In this document: positions 26,573-35,230 of the stretch, in pieces
How the letters are laid out: every line of letters starts with the position of its first letter
How positions within the stretch are numbered: position 1 is the first letter of the stretch
From: JAVBQG01 sp031549185
GTDB taxonomy: Bacteria; Synergistota; Synergistia; Synergistales; Synergistaceae
Assembly (NCBI GenBank): GCA_031549185.1
Contig: JAVBQG010000046.1
Span: forward strand, 21,040-85,039
Direction of reading: 5' to 3'
DNA: 64,000 nucleotides
Translations under genes and position numbers: made by a program
Notes under the pieces: model-generated
Seen by the model: the letters and a program-made list of their open reading frames with translations, nothing else
Databases searched by the model: none
What the model was told of the DNA's origin: nothing

Positions 26573-27598
26573 GTGTCAGTGATTCGCGAATTCTACGGAA
26601 AAACCGAAAACGGAAAGGCGGTCGAACGCTTCTCGTTGCGAAATCAGAGCGGTCTCCTCGTCCGTTGCATCGATTACGGTTGCAGGCTCACGCATATCGT
26701 TTTGCCCTCGGAGACCGGCGATGGAAATATTTTGCTCGGCTACGATTCGCTGGCCGGATACGAAAGCGACCCGTTCTTCGCGGGCGCACTGGTCGGGCGA
26801 TACGCGAACCGTATCCGAGGGGCTTCGCTCTCCCTCGACGGGAAAAAGTATTCGCTCACGCGGAACGATGGGAAGAACTATCTTCATGGAAGTTTTCACA
26901 GGTGTATTTTCACGGCGGAGGCTGTGGGCGAAAACGCAGTGCTCTTCACATATACCTCTCCGGATGGGGAGGACGGCTTTCCGGGCGAGCTGTGCGTTCG
27001 CGTCCTGTACTCTCTCGACGACGAGAACAGGCTGACGATGGAGTATCGCGCCGCCTGCGACGCACCGACATGCGTCAACCTGACCAACCACGCCTACTTC
27101 GACCTCTCCGCGGGGCGCGACGCCTCCGTCGAGAAGCACCTTCTGCGGTTGAGCGGCCGCCGTTTTCTGGAGATCGACGCGGATTTCTGTCCCACCGGGA
27201 GGGTCTGCGCTGCGGAAGGGGCGTTCGATTTTTCGGATTTCAAAGCCGTCGGGCGCGATATCGAATCGGACGATCCACAGTTGAAGCTCGCCGGTGGATA
27301 TGACCACTGTTTCATATTGGAGAACGAAAAAGAGGGGGACCTCGCCTTCGCCGCCGAACTCTCGGATTCGGATGGCACACGGCGCATGAGAGTCTTCACG
27401 ACGCAGCCGGCCGTCCAATTTTACACCGGAAATTTTCTGTCGACGAAGGAAGGTGGAAAGGGTTTTTCTCCGCGACGCGGCCTCTGCCTTGAGACGCAGC
27501 ATTACCCCGATGGCCCCAATCGCCCGGACTTCCCGTCGACGTCGCTACGACCCGGCGAGGAATACCGGGAGACCACTGTACTTCAGTTCGAGTTTTGA
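26573..27598 (+). CDS. galM: Aldose 1-epimerase (mutarotase) GalM
   Basis: A 341-residue enzyme that converts beta- to alpha-galactose for galactokinase. The fold markers are visible: GRYANRIRGASLSLDG with the substrate Arg, NYLHGSFH, the catalytic His in NLTNHAYFDLS (about residue 170) and the catalytic Glu in CLETQHYPDGPN (about residue 303). The start is GTG with a weak GGGG just upstream. Divergent from galK across a 97-base shared promoter region. No signal peptide. Confidence 0.92.
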   Translation: MSVIREFYGKTENGKAVERFSLRNQSGLLVRCIDYGCRLTHIVLPSETGDGNILLGYDSLAGYESDPFFAGALVGRYANRIRGASLSLDGKKYSLTRNDGKNYLHGSFHRCIFTAEAVGENAVLFTYTSPDGEDGFPGELCVRVLYSLDDENRLTMEYRAACDAPTCVNLTNHAYFDLSAGRDASVEKHLLRLSGRRFLEIDADFCPTGRVCAAEGAFDFSDFKAVGRDIESDDPQLKLAGGYDHCFILENEKEGDLAFAAELSDSDGTRRMRVFTTQPAVQFYTGNFLSTKEGGKGFSPRRGLCLETQHYPDGPNRPDFPSTSLRPGEEYRETTVLQFEF

Positions 27599-27616
27599 GG
27601 AACCAATCGAGGGCGT

Positions 27617-28369
27617 TTATTCTTCGTTCGAGATCAGGGAGAGGATCTCCTCCAGCAGTGCGGCAAACCGTGGATCGGTTCGCCGGCGCGGGTACTCGAG
27701 GCCGACGGGGATTTCGCGCAGCAGCCTTCCCCTCTCCAGCACCACGATGCGACGTGAGAGGATCAGCGCCTCCTCAACGTCGTGCGTGACGAAGAGGATC
27801 GTCTTTCCCTCCGAGGCGTACAGCTTGAGTATTTCGTCCTGAAGTGATTTGCGCGTGAAGTAGTCGAGCGCCCCGAGCGGCTCGTCCATCAGGATCAGCT
27901 CCGGTCCGTAGCAGAGGACTCGACCGAGCGCGACGCGCTGCGCCATGCCGCCCGAGAGCTGCGAGGGGTACGCGTGTTTGTAGGCCGAGAGCCCGAGCAT
28001 GGCCAGCAGATCGTCCGCTTTTTGAGCGGGCTGCGAGCGCCGCGGGTTTTTAAGGAAGGCGAAGAGGATGTTCTTCTCGACGGTGAGCCACGGCATCAGG
28101 CGCGGCTCCTGAAAGACGATCCCGATCTTCTCGTCCGTTCCTGCCGCCTCCCCGCCGATCTCGTTTCCGTCGAGCCGCAATTCGCCGCCGCTCCGGCGGA
28201 GCAACCCCGCCACGATGCGCAACAGGGTCGTCTTCCCGGAGCCGCTACGTCCGACGATGCCGACGAAGCCCCGCCTTTCGACGCCGAGGGAGAAGTCGTC
28301 GAGCGCGACGTTCTCCGTCTCGCCCAACGGGTACACCTTCCTGAGGTTTCGCGCCTCAAACCACGGCAT
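27617..28369 (-). CDS. ABC transporter ATPase, nitrate/sulfonate/taurine type
   Basis: A 250-residue ATPase of the SsuB/TauB/NrtD group. Walker A GRSGSGKTTLL is near residue 40, the Q-loop FQEPRLMPWLTVEKN is the group's hallmark, the signature is LSGGMAQRVALGRVL, and Walker B LILMDEPLGALD. It overlaps the permease by 14 bases. The substrate-binding protein is missing nearby: downstream is galM on the other strand, upstream is rlmN. Substrate (sulfonate, nitrate, thiamine precursor and others) is open. Confidence 0.85.
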   Translation of the reverse strand: MPWFEARNLRKVYPLGETENVALDDFSLGVERRGFVGIVGRSGSGKTTLLRIVAGLLRRSGGELRLDGNEIGGEAAGTDEKIGIVFQEPRLMPWLTVEKNILFAFLKNPRRSQPAQKADDLLAMLGLSAYKHAYPSQLSGGMAQRVALGRVLCYGPELILMDEPLGALDYFTRKSLQDEILKLYASEGKTILFVTHDVEEALILSRRIVVLERGRLLREIPVGLEYPRRRTDPRFAALLEEILSLISNEE

Positions 28370-29168
28370 CGGAGACGCTCCCCCAAGCGCTGTAGCGAGC
28401 CGTCAGGGCGGAGAGCAGCACGTCCATGACGGAGCCAAGAAATCCGATCACGAGGATCCCGACCATGATCACGTCGGGACGGGACAGTTGCTCCGCGTCG
28501 AGGATCATATACCCGAGGCCGGAGGACGCGGCGACCAGCTCAGCCGCGATCAGCGAGCGCCAGCTGTACCCGAGGCCGAGGCGCATGCCGGTGAAAATAT
28601 AGGGCAACGCGGAGGGGACGATCACGTGTCGCAAAGTTTGAAACGAAGTGTAGCGAAAGCTGCGGGCGACCTCGAGCAGACCCTTGTCGCACTGTACGAT
28701 GCCCTGCACGGTGTTGAGGAAAATGGGAAAGAAGGTCGCCATCACGATGATCACAAGCTTTGAGGCCTCGCCGATGCCGAACCAGAGGATCAGCATCGGA
28801 ATCGTCGCCATGGGGGGAATGTGCCGCAGAAACTCGAGCAGGGGCGTCAACTGGCGCAGCACGGACCTGTTGGTGCCGCAGATGAACGCGAACGCCAGCG
28901 CGAAGATCGCCGAGGCGCTGAAGCCTTTCAGAATCCGCATGACGCTGGCCATGACGTTTCGCATGAGATCCCCGCTCTCGAGGAGCGAGAAGAAGGACTT
29001 GAACACGACGACCGGGCTCGGCAGAAGAAACGGGCTCCACCACGCCGAACGGGCGCCCCACCACCAGAGCAGAAGGACGAGGATCGGCAGAATCGCTCCG
29101 CCCTTCAGGAAAGCTTTTATGCCCGTGAGCAGTGACAGGCGTCCTCGCCCGTCGCGCAAAGTCGACAC
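28356..29168 (-). CDS. ABC transporter permease, nitrate/sulfonate/taurine type
   Basis: A 270-residue inner-membrane permease with about six helices. Typical features are the PSPVVVFKSF segment after TM1, the PMATIPMLILWFGIGEASK motif and the EAA coupling loop around LEVARSFRYTSFQTLRHVIVPSALPYIFTGMRLG. It follows rlmN by only 4 bases, so it is in the glyA-rlmN transcript. No substrate-binding protein accompanies it. Confidence 0.85.
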   Translation of the reverse strand: MSTLRDGRGRLSLLTGIKAFLKGGAILPILVLLLWWWGARSAWWSPFLLPSPVVVFKSFFSLLESGDLMRNVMASVMRILKGFSASAIFALAFAFICGTNRSVLRQLTPLLEFLRHIPPMATIPMLILWFGIGEASKLVIIVMATFFPIFLNTVQGIVQCDKGLLEVARSFRYTSFQTLRHVIVPSALPYIFTGMRLGLGYSWRSLIAAELVAASSGLGYMILDAEQLSRPDVIMVGILVIGFLGSVMDVLLSALTARYSAWGSVSDAVV

Positions 29169-29172
29169 GGCG

Positions 29173-30393
29173 CTATTTGTCCTTTCGGGGTGAAAATCGG
29201 GAGCGAGGGCCTTTCTCGGGCTTGCGTGGGGTCTTGCGGTCGCGTGGCGCGGCGCCGTCGGAGCGTTTTGCGCCCTCTTTGCGCGCGCCGTCCGGGCGGG
29301 GTTGTTTGGCCGCCGGTTTCGAACGCGGACGCTCCGCCTTTTGCTCCGTGGGCGCGTCCTCTCTGTTTTTGGCCTTCAGCTGGCCGCAGGCGGCGCTGAT
29401 GTCGCCGCCGCGCTCCACGCGAATCTCGGATTCGAAGCCGGCAGATTTGAGGACGCTCTGGAACTTGAGGACAGCCTCGGGCGTGCTGCGCTGGAAACCG
29501 CCCTTGTTCTCGTTGGCCGGTATCAGGTTGATATAGGCGTGCAACCCGTGTAGGAGGCGCACCAGCTTGCGCGCGTGCTCGAGAGTGTCGTTCTTCTCCT
29601 TGAAGAGGGCGTACTCGATCGTGACTCTGTCGCCCGTCGCCGCCTGATAGTTCTTCAGGGCCCGCATCAGCTCCTCGATCGGGTAGTTCGTGTTGCATGG
29701 CACCAGCTCGTCGCGCAGTTCGTCCTCCGCGGCGTGCAGCGACACCGCTAGGCGCACCCCGAGGCCGGAGGCGGCGAGTTCTCCGATGCCGGGGACGATC
29801 CCGGCCGTCGAGAGGGTGAAGTGGCGAATGCCGAGGCCCCGCGTCTTCGGGTCGTTGAGCATTCTGATCGCTTTGAACGTGGCCTCCGTGTTGAGCAGCG
29901 GCTCCCCCATGCCCATGAAGACGGCGTTGTTGATCTCCCGCCCGAGATACTTTTCCATGACGAGAAATTGCCCCGCGATCTCTCCCGCGGTCAGGTTGCG
30001 CTCGAAGCCGCCGGAGCCAGTCGCGCAAAAAGGGCAGCCGATCGGGCAGCCGATCTGCGTGGAGAGGCACGCCGTCAAGCGGTCGCCCTGTTTCAGAAGG
30101 GCCGTCTCCACTTCGAGCCCGTCGACCATGCGAAGCAGAAACTTTCTCGTGCCGTCCGCCCGCGAGCGCTCTTCACGCGCTATCTCGGGGACGCGAAAGT
30201 CCAGCAGCAGACCCAGCTGTTCCCTAAGTTGTTTTCCGAAGTCCGTCATGCCCTCGGCTTCGAAGACGCCGCGCTTCCAGACCCAATTGCAGAGTTGCCC
30301 GGCGCGGTACGACGGTTGCCCCAGCTCCGCGAACCAGGCGACCCAGTCGTCGTACGTCATTTCGAGGATGGGGATTCTTTTTTCGTTCGTCAC
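29173..30393 (-). CDS. rlmN: Dual-specificity RNA methyltransferase RlmN with basic C-terminal tail
   Basis: Radical SAM enzyme that methylates C2 of A2503 in 23S rRNA and A37 in some tRNAs. The cluster motif C-x3-C-x2-C is Cys116, Cys120 and Cys123 (GCPIGCPFC). MGMGEPLLN and the SLHA motif are present, and the mechanistic Cys near the C-terminal end of the core is in ISAACGQL. The core ends near residue 346; the last 60 residues are an unusual Lys/Arg/Pro/Ala-rich low-complexity tail, perhaps an RNA-binding extension. The start is GTG, with only a weak Shine-Dalgarno, 3 bases after glyA. Confidence 0.93.
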   Translation of the reverse strand: MTNEKRIPILEMTYDDWVAWFAELGQPSYRAGQLCNWVWKRGVFEAEGMTDFGKQLREQLGLLLDFRVPEIAREERSRADGTRKFLLRMVDGLEVETALLKQGDRLTACLSTQIGCPIGCPFCATGSGGFERNLTAGEIAGQFLVMEKYLGREINNAVFMGMGEPLLNTEATFKAIRMLNDPKTRGLGIRHFTLSTAGIVPGIGELAASGLGVRLAVSLHAAEDELRDELVPCNTNYPIEELMRALKNYQAATGDRVTIEYALFKEKNDTLEHARKLVRLLHGLHAYINLIPANENKGGFQRSTPEAVLKFQSVLKSAGFESEIRVERGGDISAACGQLKAKNREDAPTEQKAERPRSKPAAKQPRPDGARKEGAKRSDGAAPRDRKTPRKPEKGPRSRFSPRKDK

Positions 30394-30396
30394 TGT

Positions 30397-31662
30397 CTAT
30401 ATGCTCTCGTACAGGGGGAACGCGTCCCCCAGCTCGGCCATCTGCGCCCGGGTCTTTTCGCGCAGAACCCCGTCAGCCGGAGCGGAGAGAACTCTGTCGA
30501 TGGCGTCCGCGATGATCTCCATCTCGGTCTCCTTCATGCCGCGGCTGGTGACCGCGGCGGTGCCGAAGCGCAAGCCGCTCGTGACCATCGGTTTTTCGGG
30601 GTCGAAGGGGATGGCGTTCTTGTTGGTCGTGATGCCGGCCTCGCCGAGCAGGTTTTCGCCGGCCTTGCCCGTGATGCCCTTCGGCCTCAGGTCGACAAGC
30701 ATCAGGTGGTTGTCCGTGCCGCCGGAGACGATGCGGAAGCCGCGGTCGGCGAGCGACTTCGAGAGTGTTGCCGCGTTTTTCACGACCTGCTTCGCGTAGT
30801 CCTTGAACGCGGGTTCCCCAGCCAGCTTGAAGCAGGTCGCCTTTGCCGCGATTGCGGGGAGAAGCGGCCCGCCCTGGATGCCGGGAAAGACCGTCCGGTC
30901 GAGGTCCTTGGCGTATGGCTCGGTACAGAGGACGAAGGCGCCGCGCGGTCCGCGCAGCGTCTTGTGCGTCGTCGACGTCACGAAGTGCGAGTGCGGGACG
31001 GGGCTGTCGTGCGCGCCGCCCGCGACGAGGCCGGCGAAGTGGGCCATGTCCGTGACCAGGATCGCGCCGACTTCGTCGGCGATCCTGCGGAAGCGCGCGA
31101 AATCCCACGCCCTCGGGTAGGCGCTCGCGCCCGCGACGATCACCTTCGGGCGGCTCTCCTTCGCGAGGCACTCGACTTCGTCGTAGTCGATCAGCTCGGT
31201 CTCGCGGCCCACGCCGTAGGCCACGATGTTGTACATCCTGCCGGTAAAGTTGAGCGGGTGCCCGTGCGAGAGGTGCCCGCCGTGGTCGAGGCGCATCGCG
31301 AGCATCGTGTCGCCCGGGTTCATCACGGTGAAGTAGGCGGCCTGGTTCGCCGTGCTGCCGGAGTGCGGCTGCACGTTCGCATGATCGGCGCCGAAGAGTT
31401 TCTTCGCCCGCTCGATCGCAATCTCCTCGATTCGCTCCACAAATTCGCAGCCGCCGTAATATTTTTTATGCGGGTATCCCTCCGCGTATTTGTTGGTGAG
31501 AACGGATCCAAGGCCCTCCATCACCGCGCGCGGTACGAAATTTTCCGACGCGATCAACTCTATGTGCGTGCGTTGCCTCGTCATCTCTTTTTCGATCAGC
31601 GCCCCGATCTCCCCGTCGACCGAGGCGAGAGACGCCTCCATCTCCTCGTTAAAATACGCCAT
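30397..31662 (-). CDS. glyA: Serine hydroxymethyltransferase GlyA
   Basis: A 421-residue PLP enzyme interconverting serine and glycine with tetrahydrofolate. Seen: ELIASENFVPRAVMEGLGSVLTNKYAEGYP near residues 35-64, QPHSGSTANQAAY, TDMAHFAGLVAGG, and the PLP lysine Lys234 in STTHKTLRGPRG. The ATG giving MAYFNEEM is preceded by GGAGG at 8 bases; a 7-codon longer frame lacks a start signal. It heads a transcript with rlmN and the ABC pair, driven by the promoter at 31710-31738. Confidence 0.96.
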   Translation of the reverse strand: MAYFNEEMEASLASVDGEIGALIEKEMTRQRTHIELIASENFVPRAVMEGLGSVLTNKYAEGYPHKKYYGGCEFVERIEEIAIERAKKLFGADHANVQPHSGSTANQAAYFTVMNPGDTMLAMRLDHGGHLSHGHPLNFTGRMYNIVAYGVGRETELIDYDEVECLAKESRPKVIVAGASAYPRAWDFARFRRIADEVGAILVTDMAHFAGLVAGGAHDSPVPHSHFVTSTTHKTLRGPRGAFVLCTEPYAKDLDRTVFPGIQGGPLLPAIAAKATCFKLAGEPAFKDYAKQVVKNAATLSKSLADRGFRIVSGGTDNHLMLVDLRPKGITGKAGENLLGEAGITTNKNAIPFDPEKPMVTSGLRFGTAAVTSRGMKETEMEIIADAIDRVLSAPADGVLREKTRAQMAELGDAFPLYESI

Positions 31663-31709
31663 TGCCCATACCTCCAAATCCAAGACCTGTTTTTACGAAA
31701 ACGTGAAAT

Positions 31710-31738
31710 ATTATAGCCTCAGTCGGGTTATTTTCCAA
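31710..31738 (-). promoter_or_regulatory. Strong sigma-70 promoter of glyA
   Basis: On the minus strand the -35 is TTGGAA (31738-31733), the spacer 17 bases and the -10 a perfect TATAAT (31715-31710). Transcription would start near 31703, about 41 bases before the glyA ATG. It overlaps the 3' end of the upstream channel gene. Confidence 0.82.
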
Positions 31739-32366
31739 GGCCGGCGCGAGGCAGATTGAGGTCGAGATAGAGCGATGCAAGCCGGATACCGGAGGTGACG
31801 GCAAAACAAAGATAGCTCGCCGGAAGATGGCCGATGTGCCGATAGGAGACGTAGTAAAGGATGGAACCCGCGAGGCACGCCGTGGCGTATACCTCTTTGC
31901 GTAAAATAAAGGGCACTTCTTTGCACAGGACATCCCTCAAAACGCCGCCGCCTACACCGGTCAGAAGACCTGTACTGACGGCGAGAAAGACGGTGCACAC
32001 CGGGATTGTCGTCGCCTTCGCCGTGCCGATCGCCGCAAACGCGCCGAGGCCGATCGCGTCGCAGAGGGATACGAGCGCGTCATACCGTATGCCGGTTCGA
32101 CGATTCCAGAAAAATACGCCGCAGCCGATCGAGATACTGACGATCAGATCCCTGGGGTTCAACAGAACGGCCGGCGGCGTGAGGCCGAGAAGGACGTCCC
32201 GCATCATACCGCCGGCTGTGCCCGTCACGACCGCGAGCAGAATCACGCCGAAGAGATCGAACTTCTTCCGGATCGCGAGGACCGCGCCGGAGATGGCGAA
32301 CGCGAAGGTACCCAGGATATCGAAGATATCCAGAAGGCCGAGCAGAAAATGCGAGACCTGCGACAT
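31728..32366 (-). CDS. TRIC-like small membrane channel or glycine transporter family (UPF0126)
   Basis: A 212-residue membrane protein with about seven hydrophobic segments arranged as two similar halves, each with a glycine-rich turn followed by RD: GTAGGMMRDVL (about residue 50) and GVGGGVLRDVL (about 137). This is the YadS/TRIC pattern. Bacterial TRIC proteins conduct K+; some relatives are linked to glycine, which would be notable beside glyA. It is 12 bases downstream of ftsH and co-transcribed with it. Confidence 0.82.
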   Translation of the reverse strand: MSQVSHFLLGLLDIFDILGTFAFAISGAVLAIRKKFDLFGVILLAVVTGTAGGMMRDVLLGLTPPAVLLNPRDLIVSISIGCGVFFWNRRTGIRYDALVSLCDAIGLGAFAAIGTAKATTIPVCTVFLAVSTGLLTGVGGGVLRDVLCKEVPFILRKEVYATACLAGSILYYVSYRHIGHLPASYLCFAVTSGIRLASLYLDLNLPRAGLGK

Positions 32367-32378
32367 ATCTGCTGCTGT

Positions 32379-34205
32379 CTACGCCCCTTGCGGCTCCACC
32401 GAAGCGGCCAGAGCCTTGATCTCGTCGCCCATGATAATTTCCTTCTGCTGCAGCGTCTCCGCGATCTTGTCGAGAACCGCCCTGTGTTCGGACAGTACCT
32501 GAATCGAGCGATTCTGTGCCTCGTTCACCAACTCGCGGATCTCCTCGTCGATCTCGGCCAGCGTCTGGGGGGAGAGGTCCGTCCTGTTGGACGACGGGCT
32601 CTGCAGATACATGCCCTCGGGGCTCGAATAGCGAACCGGGCCCAGCTTTTTCGACATGCCGAACTCCGTCACCATCCTGCGGGCGATGGCCGATACCCGC
32701 TCGAGGTCGTTCGACGCGCCGGTTGTCGCCACACCGAAGACGAGCAGCTCCGCAGCGCGTCCTCCGAGCATGACGGCCATGCGGGAGCGCAGCTCGTCCT
32801 CCGAGACGAGGTACTGGTCCTCCTCCGGCATCTGCAGCGTGTAGCCGAGCGCGCCCTTCGCCGTCGGGATGATGCTGATCTTGTGCACGGGATCCGTGTG
32901 CTGGAGATAGTGCGCCGTGAGGGCGTGCCCGACTTCGTGGTACGCGACCTTTTTGCGCACCTCCGCCGAGAGCGGCGTCTTCTTTTGTAATCCGGCGATC
33001 ACGCGCTCGATGGCGAGGTCGAGGTCCTGCATCTCGACTTCCTCCGAGTTCCTGCGGACCGCGAGCAGAGAGGCCTCGTTGACGATGTTGGCGAGGTCTG
33101 CGCCGGAGAAGCCGGAGGTTATCTTGGCGATGCGCCCGAGGTCGGCGGTCTCCCCCATGGGGACGTCCCGTGCGTGGATCTTGAGAATCTCCAGGCGTCC
33201 CTCCTCGGTCGGCAGTGTCACCTGTATCTGACGGTCGAAGCGTCCGGGGCGGACGAGCGCCTGGTCCAGGATCTCGGGCCTATTGGTCGCCGCCATGATG
33301 ACGACGCCGGAGTTGGCCTTGAAGCCGTCCATTTCGGCCAGGAGTTGGTTGAGCGTGTTCTCGCGCTCGCTGTTGCCGCTCATCGCCGCGATGGTCGAGC
33401 GCGCCTGTCCGATGGCGTCGATCTCGTCTATGAAGATGATGCAGGGGGCTTTTTTCTTGGCCTGCTCGAAGAGGTCGCGCACGCGCGCCGCCCCCACGCC
33501 GACGAACATCTCGACGAAGCTCGATCCCGTGAGGGAAAAGAACGCAACACCCGCCTCGCCCGCCGTCGCCTTGGCGAGCAGCGTCTTGCCCGTTCCGGGC
33601 GGCCCTACGAGAAGGACGCCCTTCGGAAGCTTGGCGCCGAGTTTATTAAATCGCTCCGGTGTCTTCAGATACTCGATGATCTCGCGAAGCTCGACCTCGG
33701 CCTCCCCTACTCCGCCGACATCGGGGAACTTGATCCCGGTCATCTCGCCCTGAATCTCCTGCGACTGGTTTTTACCGAGGGAGAGAACGCTGTTGCCCAT
33801 ACCGGACATTCGTTTGTACAGGAAGAACCAGATCAGGACGAGCGGGAGGAAGGCGATCACCCAGCCCATGAGGGATTCGAGCAACCCCTGCGTTTGCTTG
33901 ACGCCGGAAAAGTCGACCTTGGCCGCGACCAGGCGGTCGACCAGCTCGGGGTCGTCGACCTTCACGACGTTCCGCATCGATTGTTGGCCGGGTTCGTCCT
34001 TGAGGGTGAAGACAAGCCGGTCTGCGCCAAGCGTCACCTGCTTGACCTTGTTGTTTTTCAGGTCGTCGAGGAACTGATTGTATGGAACCTCCGTCTCCCG
34101 AACGATATAGGGGCGGTAGATCGCGTCGTTGAAAATCCACACCACGAACAGCGTGATGAGAAAGTAGACCATCGAGAATTGTTTTTGCTTCTTCGGCACG
34201 GCCAT
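32379..34205 (-). CDS. ftsH: ATP-dependent zinc metalloprotease FtsH
   Basis: A 608-residue membrane-bound protease that degrades misfolded membrane proteins. Order: TM1 (about residues 10-27), periplasmic domain, TM2 (about 112-131), AAA module with Walker A GPPGTGKT at 201-208, pore motif SFVEMFVG near 229, Walker B CIIFIDEIDAIG, SRH, and the zinc motif HEVGH at 423-427. All are canonical. The ATG giving MAVPKKQ is chosen because GAGGAGG lies about 9 bases upstream; longer frames have no such signal. A weak -10-like TATCAT at about 34243-34238 would start the message just upstream. Confidence 0.96.
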   Translation of the reverse strand: MAVPKKQKQFSMVYFLITLFVVWIFNDAIYRPYIVRETEVPYNQFLDDLKNNKVKQVTLGADRLVFTLKDEPGQQSMRNVVKVDDPELVDRLVAAKVDFSGVKQTQGLLESLMGWVIAFLPLVLIWFFLYKRMSGMGNSVLSLGKNQSQEIQGEMTGIKFPDVGGVGEAEVELREIIEYLKTPERFNKLGAKLPKGVLLVGPPGTGKTLLAKATAGEAGVAFFSLTGSSFVEMFVGVGAARVRDLFEQAKKKAPCIIFIDEIDAIGQARSTIAAMSGNSERENTLNQLLAEMDGFKANSGVVIMAATNRPEILDQALVRPGRFDRQIQVTLPTEEGRLEILKIHARDVPMGETADLGRIAKITSGFSGADLANIVNEASLLAVRRNSEEVEMQDLDLAIERVIAGLQKKTPLSAEVRKKVAYHEVGHALTAHYLQHTDPVHKISIIPTAKGALGYTLQMPEEDQYLVSEDELRSRMAVMLGGRAAELLVFGVATTGASNDLERVSAIARRMVTEFGMSKKLGPVRYSSPEGMYLQSPSSNRTDLSPQTLAEIDEEIRELVNEAQNRSIQVLSEHRAVLDKIAETLQQKEIIMGDEIKALAASVEPQGA

Positions 34206-34292
34206 GATATGCGCCCTCCTCTTCATGGAGCGCTTGCATGATAGCACAATACTCCGCCGCTTTTGCATCGTTTTTTATGCGGAGGGAGAAAC

Positions 34293-34317
34293 AAAAAACG
34301 GGGCCCCGAAGGGCCTC
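34293..34317 (-). terminator. Intrinsic terminator with TTCG tetraloop
   Basis: On the minus strand GAGGCCC, loop TTCG and GGGCCCC are followed by GTTTTTTG. The stem has one mismatch. It ends the ankyrin-repeat gene transcript upstream of ftsH. Confidence 0.7.
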
Positions 34318-34360
34318 ATACGTTCGATACGTCCTGTTGCTTTATCGTTCGGTAGTGCGG

Positions 34361-35206
34361 TTAACTTCCGATGCGCGCGATCAACAGCTTGACTGCGCCG
34401 TCGTAACCCTCCCGTGTCGCAATGTCGAAGGGCGTCTCGTCGTTCTTGTTTTTTACGTCCGTCTTCGCGCCCGCGTCAAACAGAAGTTTCATGCTTTCGA
34501 CGTCTTGCAGCGCGTAGAAGAGTGGTGTCTCCCCGTCCATGGTACGCGCATTCACGTCGGCGCCGGACGCGATCAGAAACGCCACCAGCGGCGCGCGGCT
34601 CTGGAGCGTATCGGGGTGCGGGTTCGGATCGGGCGGATCATTCGCGACGAAGACGGCGAATGCCTCGTGCAAGGGCGTGAGGCCGAAGTCGTTTCTCGTG
34701 TCGATCTTCGCGCCGCGTTCGACCAATTTTCGCGCCATGTCGAGGCAGAAATCGACGTTGCGCCCGCTGGCCGCTACGTTCAGCGGACTGTCCCCCCATT
34801 CGTTGAGGACGTTTGCGTTCGCCCCCTTCTCGAGCAGCAGGTCGATAATTTCACCTTTGGACTCGCGCCTCGGCGCATCCAAGTCGTTGACGCTGAAGGT
34901 GAGAGCCATGTAAAGAGGCGTTCCGGCGGCGCTATTCGCCTCGATATCAGCTCCTCTTTCTATCAGTTTCTGCGCGATACGGCTACTGTTCGACAGGATC
35001 GCGAAGTGCAACAGCGTGATGTCGTTCTCGTCGAGTTTGGTATTTACGTCCAGCCCGTCCGCAAAAGCCGCGTCGAGCGCGCGAATGTCGTCGCTCCTGA
35101 TGATCTGGAGCATCTCGCCCCTGGACGGCGCGGCGACGGAGATACCCGCGAGCGCGAAAATGAGCAGGCAGATCGAAAAAACGCAAATCGAAAATTTCTT
35201 CATCAT
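34361..35206 (-). CDS. Exported ankyrin-repeat protein
   Basis: 281 residues. A signal peptide (KKFSICVFSICLLIFALAGISVA) is followed by about six ankyrin repeats, recognisable by NDITLLHFAI, GTPLYMAL, GDSPLNVAA, GLTPLHEAF, GETPLFYAL and DETPFDIA. No other domain is seen. Ankyrin repeats bind proteins; exported versions may bind surface or periplasmic partners. It ends 24 bases upstream of no clear partner but lies directly behind the ABC-2 exporter genes and may share their transcript. Terminator downstream at 34293-34317. Confidence 0.88.
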   Translation of the reverse strand: MMKKFSICVFSICLLIFALAGISVAAPSRGEMLQIIRSDDIRALDAAFADGLDVNTKLDENDITLLHFAILSNSSRIAQKLIERGADIEANSAAGTPLYMALTFSVNDLDAPRRESKGEIIDLLLEKGANANVLNEWGDSPLNVAASGRNVDFCLDMARKLVERGAKIDTRNDFGLTPLHEAFAVFVANDPPDPNPHPDTLQSRAPLVAFLIASGADVNARTMDGETPLFYALQDVESMKLLFDAGAKTDVKNKNDETPFDIATREGYDGAVKLLIARIGS

Positions 35207-35230
35207 CTGGACAACTCCTCATGAAGATAG

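Noticed and set aside
23224..27303. Open frame of about 1360 codons on the plus strand through the galactose genes
   Set aside because: It lies antisense to NTP-transferase, galE and galK, which have clear motifs, and has no protein signature; high GC gives long antisense frames.
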